A DNA stretch of 64,000 nucleotides. Source: Desulfohalobiaceae bacterium S24 (lineage in GTDB: Bacteria > Desulfobacterota > Desulfovibrionia > Desulfovibrionales > Desulfothermaceae). The stretch is from the NCBI GenBank assembly GCA_011389765.1, contig JAABTT010000004.1:35975-99974 (forward strand), read 5' to 3'. This document shows, in pieces, positions 26,441 through 34,908 of this stretch; positions within the stretch are counted from its first letter, which is position 1, and every line of letters begins with the position of its first letter. The position numbers were made by a program, and so were the translations under genes. The notes under the pieces were generated by a model. It did no database searches and was not told where the DNA came from. It was given only the letters and a program-made list of their open reading frames with translations.

Positions 26441-28027
26441 TCAATCTTCTTCCATCCGAATGACCCCTCTGGGGCAGACAAAAGCGCACAGGCCGCAGCC
26501 TTTGCAGTGCTCAGAATCAATCGTCACTCCGGGAGGATCCGCCTCCGTCTCCAGGGCAATGGACACGTCCGGGCAAAAGAACCAGCACAGGCCGCAGGCG
26601 GTGCACTTGCCGCAACTCAAGCACCGGGCCGCAGCCAACTGTGCCTCATCTTCACTGAACCCCGGATCGGTTTCTACAAAGCCGGACACGCGTTCCTCCA
26701 ATGCCGTCTCCCGGAGCAAAAGAGGTTTCTTTCGAGGCACATAGGTCAAGTTGACCGCCGCAGGCTCGGGCGCCGGCAACTCCGGAGCCTCCTGCTCCGG
26801 ATCCAGCTGCTGCAGAATGGCCGTTGCCCCTTGCCGCCCGGTGGCCATGGCTTCGACCACCGAGGACGCCCCAAGCTGCAGATCCCCTCCCACGAACAAA
26901 CGCTCCTTCGGCTCGATCCGAAGATGTTCAGTTTGTCCGACAGCCAGAACCAGAACATCCACCTCCTGTTCGGATCCGACCGGGCCTGGAACGATCCCCT
27001 GTTCCGATTTGACGGCCTGGCTGACGCTCAAGCGCAGAGCGCCCTTGTGGGGGGTGATGTCCGTTACCAGGCTTTGTTCCTGCACCGGGATGCCCTCCTC
27101 GGACAAATGGCGTTTTTCGTCTGGATAGGCCGGCATCTCAGCGTAGGTCCGACGATAAATGATCTCCACCTCCTTGCCGTAGCGCAACAGGGACCTGGCC
27201 GCATCCACTGCTACGTTTCCGCCTCCGATCACTGCAAAACGCCGACCTTCCGGGATTCGGCCCTGCTGCAGATCGTATAAAAGATCCAGGCCCTGTCTGA
27301 CCCGATCATACCCGGCAAACTCCCGGGGCAGGATCGAAGCGCCCAACCCGGGTGCGCAAAAAACCGCCTGATAATCAGAGCTAAGGGCTTCAATCTTCTC
27401 CGAAGTCATATCCTGACGGCATTCCAGACCGATATTGAAGGAGTTGATCAAATTATCCAGCTCCTGACGCAGCACGTCCTTGGGCAGACGGTATTCAGGA
27501 ATGCCCCAGCGCAGGAGTCCCCCCGGTTCTGCTTCTTTTTCATAGACCGTCACCTGAATTCCGGCCCGAGCCAGAAAATAGGCAGCGGCCAGGCCGGCCG
27601 GGCCGCTGCCTACCACAGCCACCCGCTCCGATCTCTTTTTTTCCGGGGCAGGATACGGGATCTTCAGGCCATAATCGCCGAGGAAGCGTTCCACAGACCC
27701 AATCAGGACTCCCTGGTCGAGCTGAAGGCGATTGCATTCCTGCTGACAAAAACGGGGGCAGACCCGCCCGGTGATCGCGGGCAGGGGATTGCTCTCCCGG
27801 AGAATCTCAAGGGCTCTGTCCTTCTCCCCCTGATTCAAGAAATACATATACTCGGCGATATTATTCTGAATCGGGCAGGCCGTCCTGCAGGGCGATACTT
27901 TCTCCTGCAGGCAGGGGCTGAAAAATTTCCAGCTCCCGGTCAGGTTGCCCTCGGTGGTGGTCATGGAAATCGGAGCTTCGTTCAAATCCCCCGGAGCGAC
28001 CAGACTGTCCTGATTGATGATCTCCAT
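26441..28027 (-). CDS. GltD-like FAD/NAD(P) oxidoreductase fused to a PorD-type ferredoxin subunit
   Basis: 528 aa. The N-terminal part (about 35-410) is the glutamate-synthase-small-subunit type electron-transfer module: cysteines C39/C47/C51 and C90/C94/C98 for [4Fe-4S] centres, FAD motif GSGPAG (140-145), and NAD(P) motif GGGNVAVDAA (268-277). The C-terminal part (about 465-528) has two CX2CX2CX3CP motifs (C475-C485 and C508-C518), exactly where the separate delta subunit PorD would be. It sits in the porD slot of the operon. The fusion suggests electrons from 2-oxoacid oxidation can pass to NAD(P)+, or the reverse; that is inference. Confidence 0.85.
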   Translation of the reverse strand: MEIINQDSLVAPGDLNEAPISMTTTEGNLTGSWKFFSPCLQEKVSPCRTACPIQNNIAEYMYFLNQGEKDRALEILRESNPLPAITGRVCPRFCQQECNRLQLDQGVLIGSVERFLGDYGLKIPYPAPEKKRSERVAVVGSGPAGLAAAYFLARAGIQVTVYEKEAEPGGLLRWGIPEYRLPKDVLRQELDNLINSFNIGLECRQDMTSEKIEALSSDYQAVFCAPGLGASILPREFAGYDRVRQGLDLLYDLQQGRIPEGRRFAVIGGGNVAVDAARSLLRYGKEVEIIYRRTYAEMPAYPDEKRHLSEEGIPVQEQSLVTDITPHKGALRLSVSQAVKSEQGIVPGPVGSEQEVDVLVLAVGQTEHLRIEPKERLFVGGDLQLGASSVVEAMATGRQGATAILQQLDPEQEAPELPAPEPAAVNLTYVPRKKPLLLRETALEERVSGFVETDPGFSEDEAQLAAARCLSCGKCTACGLCWFFCPDVSIALETEADPPGVTIDSEHCKGCGLCAFVCPRGVIRMEED

Positions 28028-28076
28028 AAATTATCCCTGATCTCATTTCCAAAGCTGGCTACGCCCGCAACCCAAA

Positions 28077-28200
28077 GGTTCCAGGTTCACGGTTCACAGT
28101 TCACGGTTAAGAAAAAAAACAGTTTTTCAAACGACCCAGAATGTATCTTCCGAATATCTTCCTCTTCAAACCGTGAACCGTGAACCTGGAACCGTGAACC
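28077..28200. repeat. heptamer array forming a large inverted repeat inside the por operon
   Basis: Left arm 28077-28108 consists of 7-bp units of the GGTTCAC type (four and a half units). Right arm 28169-28200 is its inverted counterpart in GTGAACC units. Positions 28077-28097 and 28173-28193 are perfectly complementary over 21 bases. The 75-base interior is AT-rich. It lies in the 300-base gap between porG and the GltD-PorD gene and would fold in the mRNA of either strand. Confidence 0.9.
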
Positions 28201-28327
28201 ATATCCGACAAGGACTTCAACTGCTTCGGAGCAACAAATTTTCTTGTTTTCTGTGACAGAGATGAACCGATAAGTCTAATGAGTCATGCCTTCAATTTCT
28301 TCTGCAGCACCATTCAATCTTAAATAT

Positions 28328-28879
28328 TCAATATTCATTGTCGTAGGCCTCCAGCATTGCAAGCCTATTTGCTTCCAGACCGGCCGGGACGAATCTGGGC
28401 AGGGCCGCTTCCAGATGCTCGCGGGACACGAGACCGCTTACTTTGGCAAAAGCCCCGAGAACCGGGACGTTAACCAGGGGCATTATCCTGTTGCCGAGGC
28501 CGTGCTCCAAGGCCAGCCGGTTGATATTGGCAGTCACCACCCGGCATTCATCCTCGAAAAAAGAGTAATATTCCGGAGTGTTGTCACTGTTGATCAACAC
28601 AATTCCCCCGGCATGAATACCGGAGGTGACGTTGACCGTTTCGGCCAGCTTGGCGGAGAGTACAAGGACATGATCCGGATTCACGACCTGGGAGCGGAGG
28701 TTGATGAAGGCATCGGAAACCCTGACGAAAGATGCAACCGGAGCCCCCCTGCGTTCAGCGCCGAAGGTCGGGAAAGACTGAGCGTACCTGCCGGCCAGAA
28801 AAAAGGCATAGGACAGGATCTGTGAAGCAATAACCGCCCCCTGCCCGCCCCGTCCGTGTATTCGAATTTCAAGCATCAT
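28328..28879 (-). CDS. porG: pyruvate/2-oxoacid:ferredoxin oxidoreductase, gamma subunit
   Basis: 183-aa gamma subunit with the family opening EIRIHGRGGQGAVIASQILSYA and the block PTFGAERRGAPVASFVRVSD, which bind the CoA side of the active site in related enzymes. First structural gene of the por operon, 54 bases after the XRE-cupin regulator on the same strand. The two ATGs at 28879 and 28876 are both possible starts; no strong ribosome site is visible. It is separated from the next por gene by a 300-base gap with a strong inverted repeat. Confidence 0.92.
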   Translation of the reverse strand: MMLEIRIHGRGGQGAVIASQILSYAFFLAGRYAQSFPTFGAERRGAPVASFVRVSDAFINLRSQVVNPDHVLVLSAKLAETVNVTSGIHAGGIVLINSDNTPEYYSFFEDECRVVTANINRLALEHGLGNRIMPLVNVPVLGAFAKVSGLVSREHLEAALPRFVPAGLEANRLAMLEAYDNEY

Positions 28880-28933
28880 AATCTTTTAATTAACAATTCC
28901 GGCGAACATACCAAGTCAAAAATATCGCCAGAT

Positions 28934-29527
28934 TCATCGATGATAGACCGTCACCAGAGCCTTGGCCGGTTTTCCATCCAGCGCCCTGAAGCCGTGGAGT
29001 TGTTCCGACTCAAAATAAATGCAGTCCCCGGGCTTGAGAACCACCTTTTCATCCGGTGATGAAAATTCCAGACTTCCTTCGAGGACAAAGGCACACTCCT
29101 CGCCTTCATGTGTAAACTGGATCACATCTTCCGCATCTTTTGCTTCAAAAGTCACCAGAAACGGCTCCATATGCTTGGAGGTTTTGGTATAGGCCAGGGC
29201 CTCATAGTTGTAGCCCAGATGGGCCTTCCCCTTGACCTGGCGCCTGGGGGAGACCAATCTCTCATCGCTGCGAACCACTACTGTTTTGGCATCACTGGCT
29301 TCTTCCTGAAACAAGAGACTGATATCCGTATTCAAACTGTTGGCCACCTTGAGCAAGGTGGCAATGGGGGGCGAGACTTGACCGTTTTCAATCTGAGAAA
29401 TCAAAGCCTTGGCCAAACCGGCTTTTTCCGCCAATTGCTGCATACTCAAGCCTTTGTTTTGACGAATGGCTTTAATTTTTTCGCCGATCCCCAGCTGAGA
29501 ATGATTTTTGCGCAGCGCATCAGCCAT
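28934..29527 (-). CDS. XRE-family transcriptional regulator with C-terminal cupin domain
   Basis: 197 aa. Residues about 13-68 form a Cro/CI-type helix-turn-helix (KIKAIRQNKGLSMQQLAEKA, ISQIENGQVSPPIATLLKVA); residues about 120-192 form a cupin barrel (THEGEECAFVLEGSLEF, LKPGDCIYFESEQLHGF). Such proteins sense a small molecule through the cupin. It lies directly upstream of porG on the same strand and divergent from the ABC transporter at 29807, so it probably controls one or both. Confidence 0.92.
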   Translation of the reverse strand: MADALRKNHSQLGIGEKIKAIRQNKGLSMQQLAEKAGLAKALISQIENGQVSPPIATLLKVANSLNTDISLLFQEEASDAKTVVVRSDERLVSPRRQVKGKAHLGYNYEALAYTKTSKHMEPFLVTFEAKDAEDVIQFTHEGEECAFVLEGSLEFSSPDEKVVLKPGDCIYFESEQLHGFRALDGKPAKALVTVYHR

Positions 29528-29641
29528 TTGTACATCCTTGGGTAAAAGTTTCCTATTCTTTTAAAAAAAAATAAATGATCTCCTTGTTCAATGTCAAGGC
29601 GCAATAAAGAGTAAACACCTTGAGTTGGATCAGTATGCTCC

Positions 29642-29671
29642 TTGACAGTTTCGATCCTGACAACGTATGAA
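29642..29671 (+). promoter_or_regulatory. candidate sigma-70 promoter of the TrpXYZ-like ABC operon
   Basis: TTGACA (29642-29647) and TATGAA (29666-29671) are 18 bases apart, about 135 bases before the binding-protein start codon, in the 279-base divergent region shared with the XRE-cupin gene. The long leader leaves room for operator sites; none was identified. Confidence 0.35.
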
Positions 29672-29806
29672 GTTAAGGCATAGCATCCAGCCTCAGCCCG
29701 GAGCGGGGCATGCAGGACCGAGACCGCCTGTTCGCTGCAGACCGGACAGATCTGCGTTTGATGAAAGGTTCTTTTTTCCATCAGCAACACAGCAAGGAGG
29801 TGCTTT

Positions 29807-30814
29807 ATGAAAAGCCGTTTTTTCAAATTCTATCCTGGCCTGGCACTTATGAGCTTCATCGCCGTATTCATGCTGACTTTGCCCGCTACCGGCCTTGCAG
29901 ATGATTCCGGTAAATTCAAAATCGGCATCACCCAGATCGTGACCCATCCGGCCCTGGATGCCAACCGCCGGGGCTTCATCGATCAAATGGAAAAGGAAGG
30001 CTTCGTGGAGGGCAAAGACGTCGAATATGATTACCGCAACCCGGAAGGCGACATGAGTCTGGCCGCCTCCATCGCCCAAAAATTCGTGTCGCAAAAAGTG
30101 GATATGATTCTGGCCATCGCCACACCCACGGCCCAGGCCTGTGTGAATGCAGTAAAAAATACCGACATTCCGGTTGTGTTCGGGGCGGTGACCGATCCCG
30201 TATCTGCCGGTCTTGTGGACAGTTGGGAAAGCCCCGGAGGACAGGTGACCGGAATCAGCGACTGGGCGGATGTCGGGGCTCAAATCCAGCTCATTCTGGA
30301 TATTGTTCCCGAGGTCAAAAAAATCGGGGTCATCTACAACAGTGGAGAAACCAATTCCAAAATCCAGGTGGAAGAGCTCAAAAAAGTAGCCCCGAATTTA
30401 GGCATTGACAAAGTAGTCGAAGCCAGCGCCGCCACCACCGCCAATGTCATGGGCGCGGCCCAGTCCCTCATGGGTCGGGTGGACGCTGTCTGGGTGCCCA
30501 CGGACAATACCGTGGTCTCGGCCTTCGAAGCCGTGGTCAAGGTCTGTGAAGACAACCAGATTCCGGTTTTTGCCGCTGATACGGCGACAGTGAAACGCGG
30601 GGCCATCGGAACCCCCGGCATCGACTACTATGTGCTCGGCCTGGAAGACGGCAAAATCGCGGCCCGGATCCTGAGCGGCACCCCGCCCGCGAACATTCCG
30701 GTCAAGAAGGTTCCCATGACCGATCTCTACTTGAATCCGGCCGCTGCCGAGCGTATGGGGGTCAGCATCCCGCCGTCCGTTCTTGGCCGCGCAAGTAAGA
30801 TTATTAACGAATAA
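29807..30814 (+). CDS. ABC transporter substrate-binding protein, TrpX/ABC_sub_bind family
   Basis: 335-aa periplasmic binding protein with a signal peptide (hydrophobic residues about 11-28, cleavage near GLA-DDS). The periplasmic part follows COG2984: FKIGITQIVTHPALDANRRG, GDMSLAASIAQKFV, AIATPTAQACVNAVK, VVFGAVTDPVSAGLV and KKIGVIYNSGE. Relatives bind aromatic amino acids or other unknown ligands; the substrate is not determined. AAGGAGG (29794-29800) lies six bases before the ATG. First gene of a three-gene transporter operon. Confidence 0.88.
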   Translation: MKSRFFKFYPGLALMSFIAVFMLTLPATGLADDSGKFKIGITQIVTHPALDANRRGFIDQMEKEGFVEGKDVEYDYRNPEGDMSLAASIAQKFVSQKVDMILAIATPTAQACVNAVKNTDIPVVFGAVTDPVSAGLVDSWESPGGQVTGISDWADVGAQIQLILDIVPEVKKIGVIYNSGETNSKIQVEELKKVAPNLGIDKVVEASAATTANVMGAAQSLMGRVDAVWVPTDNTVVSAFEAVVKVCEDNQIPVFAADTATVKRGAIGTPGIDYYVLGLEDGKIAARILSGTPPANIPVKKVPMTDLYLNPAAAERMGVSIPPSVLGRASKIINE

Positions 30815-30832
30815 GACTTAAGATGCGACAGG

Positions 30833-30876
30833 AGCAGCCAGTGAAGGGTTCATCTTCAATGGCTGCTTGTCTTTTT
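30833..30876 (+). terminator. partial terminator/attenuator between binding protein and permease
   Basis: A 14-bp stem with one mismatch (AGCAGCCAGTGAAG / CTTCAATGGCTGCT), a 7-nt loop, then TGTCTTTTT. It sits between the binding-protein and permease genes, where such hairpins commonly stabilise or limit transcripts so the binding protein is made in excess. Confidence 0.75.
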
Positions 30877-30905
30877 GTCCATTTCCTGAGGATGAGGAGT
30901 TTCGC

Positions 30906-31814
30906 GTGGACCTGTTGATCAGCATACTGTCCGTAGCCGGTTATGAGGGCCTGATCTTCGGACTGGTCGCCATTGGAGTCTATATCACCTTTCGGGTGCT
31001 GGGCTTTCCGGATCTGGGTGTGGATGCCACCTTCCCCCTGGGCGGAGCCGTCGCCGCGGTGTTCATCGTCAAGGGCACGAATCCCCTGCTGGCCACCTCA
31101 CTGGCCTTTGCAGCCGGCCTGCTGGCCGGAATGATCACCGGCCTCTTGAACACTAAGCTCCGCATCAGCGCCCTTTTGTCCGGAATTCTGATGATGGTCG
31201 GTCTCTATTCCGTGAATCTGCGCATCATGGGCGGCGCCAACATTCCACTCCTCAGGGAGATTACCGCTTTTGACCTCTTTTCCAAACTCACCGGCCTTCA
31301 CGGCATGGCTCTATCCATCGCGCTCGCCGGTCTGGTGGCCCTTTTTATTTTTTTCATTTTGAACTGGTTCCTGCGAACGGAGATCGGGCTGGCCCTCCGT
31401 GCCTCGGGCGACAATGAAAAAATGCTCCGGGGGCTGGGGGTGGACACCGATAAAAACATCTTAATCGGCTGCTCCCTGTCCAACGGACTGGTCGCACTGG
31501 CCGGAGCCCTGGTCGCACAGAATCAGGGATTCTGCGACGTGGGCATGGGGATTGGCATCATCGTCATGGCCTTAGCCGCAATCATCATCGGGGAAGGCCT
31601 TTTTGGACATCCCAAGGGGATTTTGAGCATTCTTCTGGCCTGTTTTGTGGGGACCTTCGCCTATCGGCTGTTCATCACCCTGGCCTTGAGACTGGGCCTG
31701 CCCCCGGGCGATTTGAAGCTGATCACCTCGATTCTGGTGGTTATCGCCCTGGGCATCCCCCACCTGCGAAAACGAATGCGGCAGGAATGGATTCCCCCCG
31801 CCTCGAGAATGTAG
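30906..31814 (+). CDS. ABC transporter permease, TrpY-like (BPD_transp_2 family)
   Basis: 302-aa inner-membrane permease with about eight hydrophobic segments, including a GLVAIGVYITFRVLGFPDLG opening, and the family loop TEIGLALRASGDNEKMLRGLG that contacts the ATPase. GTG 30906 is chosen because GAGGAG (30894-30899) is six bases upstream and the protein then begins at the first membrane helix; an ATG-type start 39 bases earlier would add a hydrophilic tail. Middle gene of the transporter operon. Confidence 0.88.
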   Translation: MDLLISILSVAGYEGLIFGLVAIGVYITFRVLGFPDLGVDATFPLGGAVAAVFIVKGTNPLLATSLAFAAGLLAGMITGLLNTKLRISALLSGILMMVGLYSVNLRIMGGANIPLLREITAFDLFSKLTGLHGMALSIALAGLVALFIFFILNWFLRTEIGLALRASGDNEKMLRGLGVDTDKNILIGCSLSNGLVALAGALVAQNQGFCDVGMGIGIIVMALAAIIIGEGLFGHPKGILSILLACFVGTFAYRLFITLALRLGLPPGDLKLITSILVVIALGIPHLRKRMRQEWIPPASRM

Positions 31815-31878
31815 GGTGCGACATCACATTTCAGATCCCAAATTTCAAAATTCGAATCTCGCAAAAGGGTGTGTAAAA

Positions 31879-32703
31879 ATGAAGAGGGCTGCAAATCATG
31901 ACGTTTTGAACCTCACGAACATCCGGAAAATTTTTTTCGCGGGCACGGTTGATAAAGTCGTCGCTTTGAACGGAGTTGACCTGTCCGTGGCCGATCAGGA
32001 ATTCGTCACGGTCATCGGAAGCAATGGAGCGGGAAAATCAACCCTTTTGAATGTCGTGGCCGGAGTTTTTCCTCCGGAAAGAGGGGGAAAAGTCGAAATT
32101 CAAGGCGATGAGGTTACCAGACTCGAAGAATACAAACATGCCAGATACGTCTCCCGGGTCTGGCAGGAACCCGAGGTGGGAACCTCCCGCAACTTGAGCA
32201 TTGAAGAAAATTTGTCCCTTGCCTTGTTGCGGGGCCGGCCCCGAACCTTGAAAAAGGCCGGCAATAAAAAACGCAGACAGATTTTTCGGGAAGCCCTGGC
32301 CCAGATCGAACTGGGACTGGAGGATCGACTCACGGCTCAGGTGGGCACCCTCTCCGGGGGCCAGCGTCAGGCCTTGTCTCTGGTAATGGCCACTATCAGC
32401 AAGCCGAGCATTCTGCTTTTGGATGAACACATCGCCACCCTGGATCCCAGAACCGCCCAGACAGTCATGGACTTAACGGAAATGATCGTAGAACGCGAGC
32501 GCATGAGCACCCTCATGGTCACCCATAACATGGAAATGGCCCTGCGCTACGGCAAGCGGCTGATCATGATGCACAAAGGGAAGATTATCCTGGATATCGG
32601 CCATGATCAAAAAAAGGATTTGAAGATCACGGATCTGATCGCGGCTTTTGAACGCGCCGCAGGCGAGGAGTTCACCGATGACAATGTCCTGCTCAGCTGC
32701 TGA
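31879..32703 (+). CDS. ABC transporter ATPase, TrpZ-like
   Basis: 274-aa ATPase. Walker A GSNGAGKST, Q-loop region RVWQEPEVGTS, signature TLSGGQRQA, Walker B SILLLDEHIATLDP and H-loop MVTHNMEMAL are complete; the catalytic glutamate is followed by H rather than the usual P, a trait of this subfamily. ATG 31879 is preferred (AAAGGG ten bases upstream); an in-frame GTG at 31816 lies right behind the permease stop. The stop codon TGA is the first base triplet of the terminator stem. Confidence 0.9.
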   Translation: MKRAANHDVLNLTNIRKIFFAGTVDKVVALNGVDLSVADQEFVTVIGSNGAGKSTLLNVVAGVFPPERGGKVEIQGDEVTRLEEYKHARYVSRVWQEPEVGTSRNLSIEENLSLALLRGRPRTLKKAGNKKRRQIFREALAQIELGLEDRLTAQVGTLSGGQRQALSLVMATISKPSILLLDEHIATLDPRTAQTVMDLTEMIVERERMSTLMVTHNMEMALRYGKRLIMMHKGKIILDIGHDQKKDLKITDLIAAFERAAGEEFTDDNVLLSC

Positions 32704-32742
32704 TTTCTGACGGGAAGACCCGTCAGAAATCAGTTCTTTTTT
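32701..32742 (+). terminator. Rho-independent terminator of the ABC operon
   Basis: Perfect 14-bp stem TGATTTCTGACGGG / CCCGTCAGAAATCA with loop AAGA, followed by GTTCTTTTTT. The stem begins at the stop codon of the ATPase gene. The thioesterase start codon is only ten bases further, so that gene must depend on readthrough or on a promoter inside this region. Confidence 0.92.
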
Positions 32743-32751
32743 GCTTGGTTT

Positions 32752-33219
32752 ATGAATACCCTGAAACTCTCCAAGGAACGGGCCGCCTTCCTGGCCAGGG
32801 ACTTCAGCCGGGGCTTCATCGCCTATTGCGGTTTTGTGGCTGAGGCGGTCGAATGGGGCGCATTCCGATCCAGTTTGGCCATCCGGCCGGAGCACCGGCA
32901 GCAGGACGGCTTTGTCCATGCCGGGGTCATGGCCGCCATGGCCGATCACACCGCCGGGTATGCCGGCTTCACCGTCGTCTCCGAGTCCCATCAGATCCTG
33001 ACCATTGAATTCAAGATCAACTTCCTGTGTCCCGCCCGGGGCGAACAACTCATCTGCCGGTCCAGCGTTCTCCGGCCCGGACGGCAGATCCTGGTGGCTG
33101 AATCCAAGATCTTCGACCAGACAGGGGACTCGGAAAAACTGACGGCCAAGGCCCAGATGACCCTGATGGCCGTTCATCAGGAAAAACTCCGGGTCAGTGC
33201 TTCTTCAGACTGTACATGA
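32752..33219 (+). CDS. PaaI-type hotdog-fold thioesterase
   Basis: 155-aa single hotdog-fold protein. The PaaI pattern is clear: HRQQDGFVHAGVMAAMADHT (the HGG-like motif appears as HAG, with the D of the ADH turn) and ILTIEFKINFLCPARGE. Such enzymes hydrolyse acyl- or aryl-CoA thioesters. A substrate from amino-acid breakdown would suit the neighbours, but that is inference. The last 26 bases overlap the convergent methyltransferase gene. Confidence 0.88.
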   Translation: MNTLKLSKERAAFLARDFSRGFIAYCGFVAEAVEWGAFRSSLAIRPEHRQQDGFVHAGVMAAMADHTAGYAGFTVVSESHQILTIEFKINFLCPARGEQLICRSSVLRPGRQILVAESKIFDQTGDSEKLTAKAQMTLMAVHQEKLRVSASSDCT

Positions 33220-33847
33220 CCAGCTTATCTTTCAGGACCAGCGGCTTGGCTTCCGCCTTGCATCCGAGAAATTCATCCATTCGCCGAACCGTCTCCGGAT
33301 CGAAATCCTTTTGATAGTACTCAAAATGATAGGCGTAGAGTTCTTCCCGATCACGAAAGATCCACCGGGTATAAAAAACGTCCGTATCTTCCAGCTCAAG
33401 ACTGCAGTTTTTGACTGCCTGCCGGGCATAAATCAGGGCCGGCGACTCATCATGGAAGAACTTGGACAGCAATTGGACCTCGCCGTCGAGCGCCGGTTCC
33501 AAGGCCAGCAGCCACCCATTCCGCCTGAGCACTCTTTTCCCTTCTTCCAGAGCCTGCCGGCTGTCTTGATGATGCAGGGACAGGGTGAAAAGCACCAGAT
33601 CAAAGGATTGTTCCGGAAAATCGAGAGATTGGCCGCTGCCCACCCTCAGATCGATGCCGGGAAGACGTTCCCCGGCTTCGGCAATCCGGGCCTGATCAGG
33701 ATCAACTCCAACGATGGACTGGACGCGGTCAACCAGCATGGCGGTCACCCGCCCGTTGCCGCAGCCGATTTCCAAGACCTGCTTGTCGGACAAATCAATA
33801 ACTGACTCAATCCGCTGTCTGGTGATCTGCTCTGTGTCTTCCTGCAT
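33194..33847 (-). CDS. class I SAM-dependent methyltransferase
   Basis: 217-aa Rossmann methyltransferase. Motif I VLEIGCGNGRV (residues about 24-34), the acidic end of strand 2 in IVGVDPDQ, motif II region DFPEQSFDLVLFTLSLHH and a post-motif III RRNGWLLALEP are present, matching the Methyltransf_11/25 group. The small molecule or macromolecule methylated is not predictable. It lies 65 bases downstream of the aldolase gene on the same strand and could share its transcript. Confidence 0.85.
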   Translation of the reverse strand: MQEDTEQITRQRIESVIDLSDKQVLEIGCGNGRVTAMLVDRVQSIVGVDPDQARIAEAGERLPGIDLRVGSGQSLDFPEQSFDLVLFTLSLHHQDSRQALEEGKRVLRRNGWLLALEPALDGEVQLLSKFFHDESPALIYARQAVKNCSLELEDTDVFYTRWIFRDREELYAYHFEYYQKDFDPETVRRMDEFLGCKAEAKPLVLKDKLVMYSLKKH

Positions 33848-33912
33848 GAAAGGCCCTCCTCTCGCTTGCCGGGACTGTACTTCCTGCTTGGCTGTTTTGG
33901 TTCAGGCCTTAC

Positions 33913-34794
33913 TCAGCTTTCTTCCACCGCCAGCAGCAAGGCCTGCAGTTCATTTTCGACTTCCGGAGCCGGACGCTGGAGAGGCAAGCGGGGGTCGCCC
34001 CCAAAATAGCCGGCCCTGTCCATAACCGCCTTCAACCCGCCAATGCCGTATCTCACGGTCACTGCCTTGGCCAGAGGCGTCATCCGGGTTTGGAGACTCC
34101 TGGCCTCTTCATAGCGTTTCTGCTGAAACAGATCGAAAATCTGAATGCAGATATCCGGAATGACATTGGCCACCGCTAAAATCCCGCCATGGATGCCTAA
34201 ACACAGGGACGGGAAGAAAACGGGCGCCGATCCGACAAAGACCCGAAATCCAGGACGGCTGGAAAAAAGGGATTCGTGCAATTGGCCGACATTCCCCAGA
34301 CTGTCTTTGAGCCCGACAATATTCGGATGCTCGGAGAGTTTGGCCACCAGGCCCGGCTCCAGATTAAGCCCCGTGAACTGGGGGACGTTGTACAGCAGAA
34401 TCGGCATTCTGGCAGCCTCAGCCACAGCCGTGAAATGATCCAGGAGGATGCCTTCCCGCATACCCCCCTTGTAATAAAAAGGGGGGGCAACAAGCCCGAA
34501 ATCAGCCCCGCAGTCGGCCATCAAATTAGTCAGATGAATGGTCTCCTTGGTTGATTCCGCCCCTGTCCCCACCATCAAAAATTTTGAGGCCGAAGTCGCT
34601 TCCCGGGCCTTTTGGACCAGAGACACTTTTTCCTGCTCATTCAAATATACGGCCTCCCCATTCGATCCCAGGACCAGATAGCCGGAGAGTTGGGTCCGAT
34701 TCCATTTTTCGATGTTTTCTTCCAGTCTCCCCAGAGCCGGTTCACCATCTGCAAAGGGTGTGGGTATTGGGGGAATCACGCCTGACAAGTCCAT
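33913..34794 (-). CDS. DapA-superfamily aldolase, closest in pattern to 4-hydroxy-2-oxoglutarate aldolase (HOGA1 type)
   Basis: 293-aa TIM-barrel class I aldolase/synthase. Y135 (LLYNVPQFTG) and K163 (IVGLKDSLGN, Schiff-base lysine) are the catalytic pair of the DHDPS family. Instead of the GTTGE of true dihydrodipicolinate synthases it has LGSNGE, and the run PPFYYKGGM, GSA, GGILAVANVIPD and YGIGGLKAVMDRAGYFGG reads like HOGA1. It may therefore cleave 4-hydroxy-2-oxoglutarate to pyruvate and glyoxylate. AAAGGAG lies about seven bases before ATG 34794. Divergent from livK. Confidence 0.75.
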   Translation of the reverse strand: MDLSGVIPPIPTPFADGEPALGRLEENIEKWNRTQLSGYLVLGSNGEAVYLNEQEKVSLVQKAREATSASKFLMVGTGAESTKETIHLTNLMADCGADFGLVAPPFYYKGGMREGILLDHFTAVAEAARMPILLYNVPQFTGLNLEPGLVAKLSEHPNIVGLKDSLGNVGQLHESLFSSRPGFRVFVGSAPVFFPSLCLGIHGGILAVANVIPDICIQIFDLFQQKRYEEARSLQTRMTPLAKAVTVRYGIGGLKAVMDRAGYFGGDPRLPLQRPAPEVENELQALLLAVEES

Positions 34795-34827
34795 AAGCTG
34801 CTCCTTTGTCCAAGATTGAGATTGTTG

Positions 34828-34856
34828 TTGACAAAAGCCATTGTATCTGCTAATAA
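34828..34856 (+). promoter_or_regulatory. sigma-70 promoter of livK
   Basis: TTGACA (34828-34833), 17 bases, TAATAA (34851-34856): a perfect -35 box and near-consensus -10 at ideal spacing, 53 bases before the livK start codon in the divergent gap with the aldolase gene. This is the strongest promoter pattern in the window and fits a highly expressed binding protein. Confidence 0.75.
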
Positions 34857-34908
34857 AAAAATCAGTAAATACTGCTGTTTTTTCATTCAACCCAAAGGAG
34901 GAACGACA

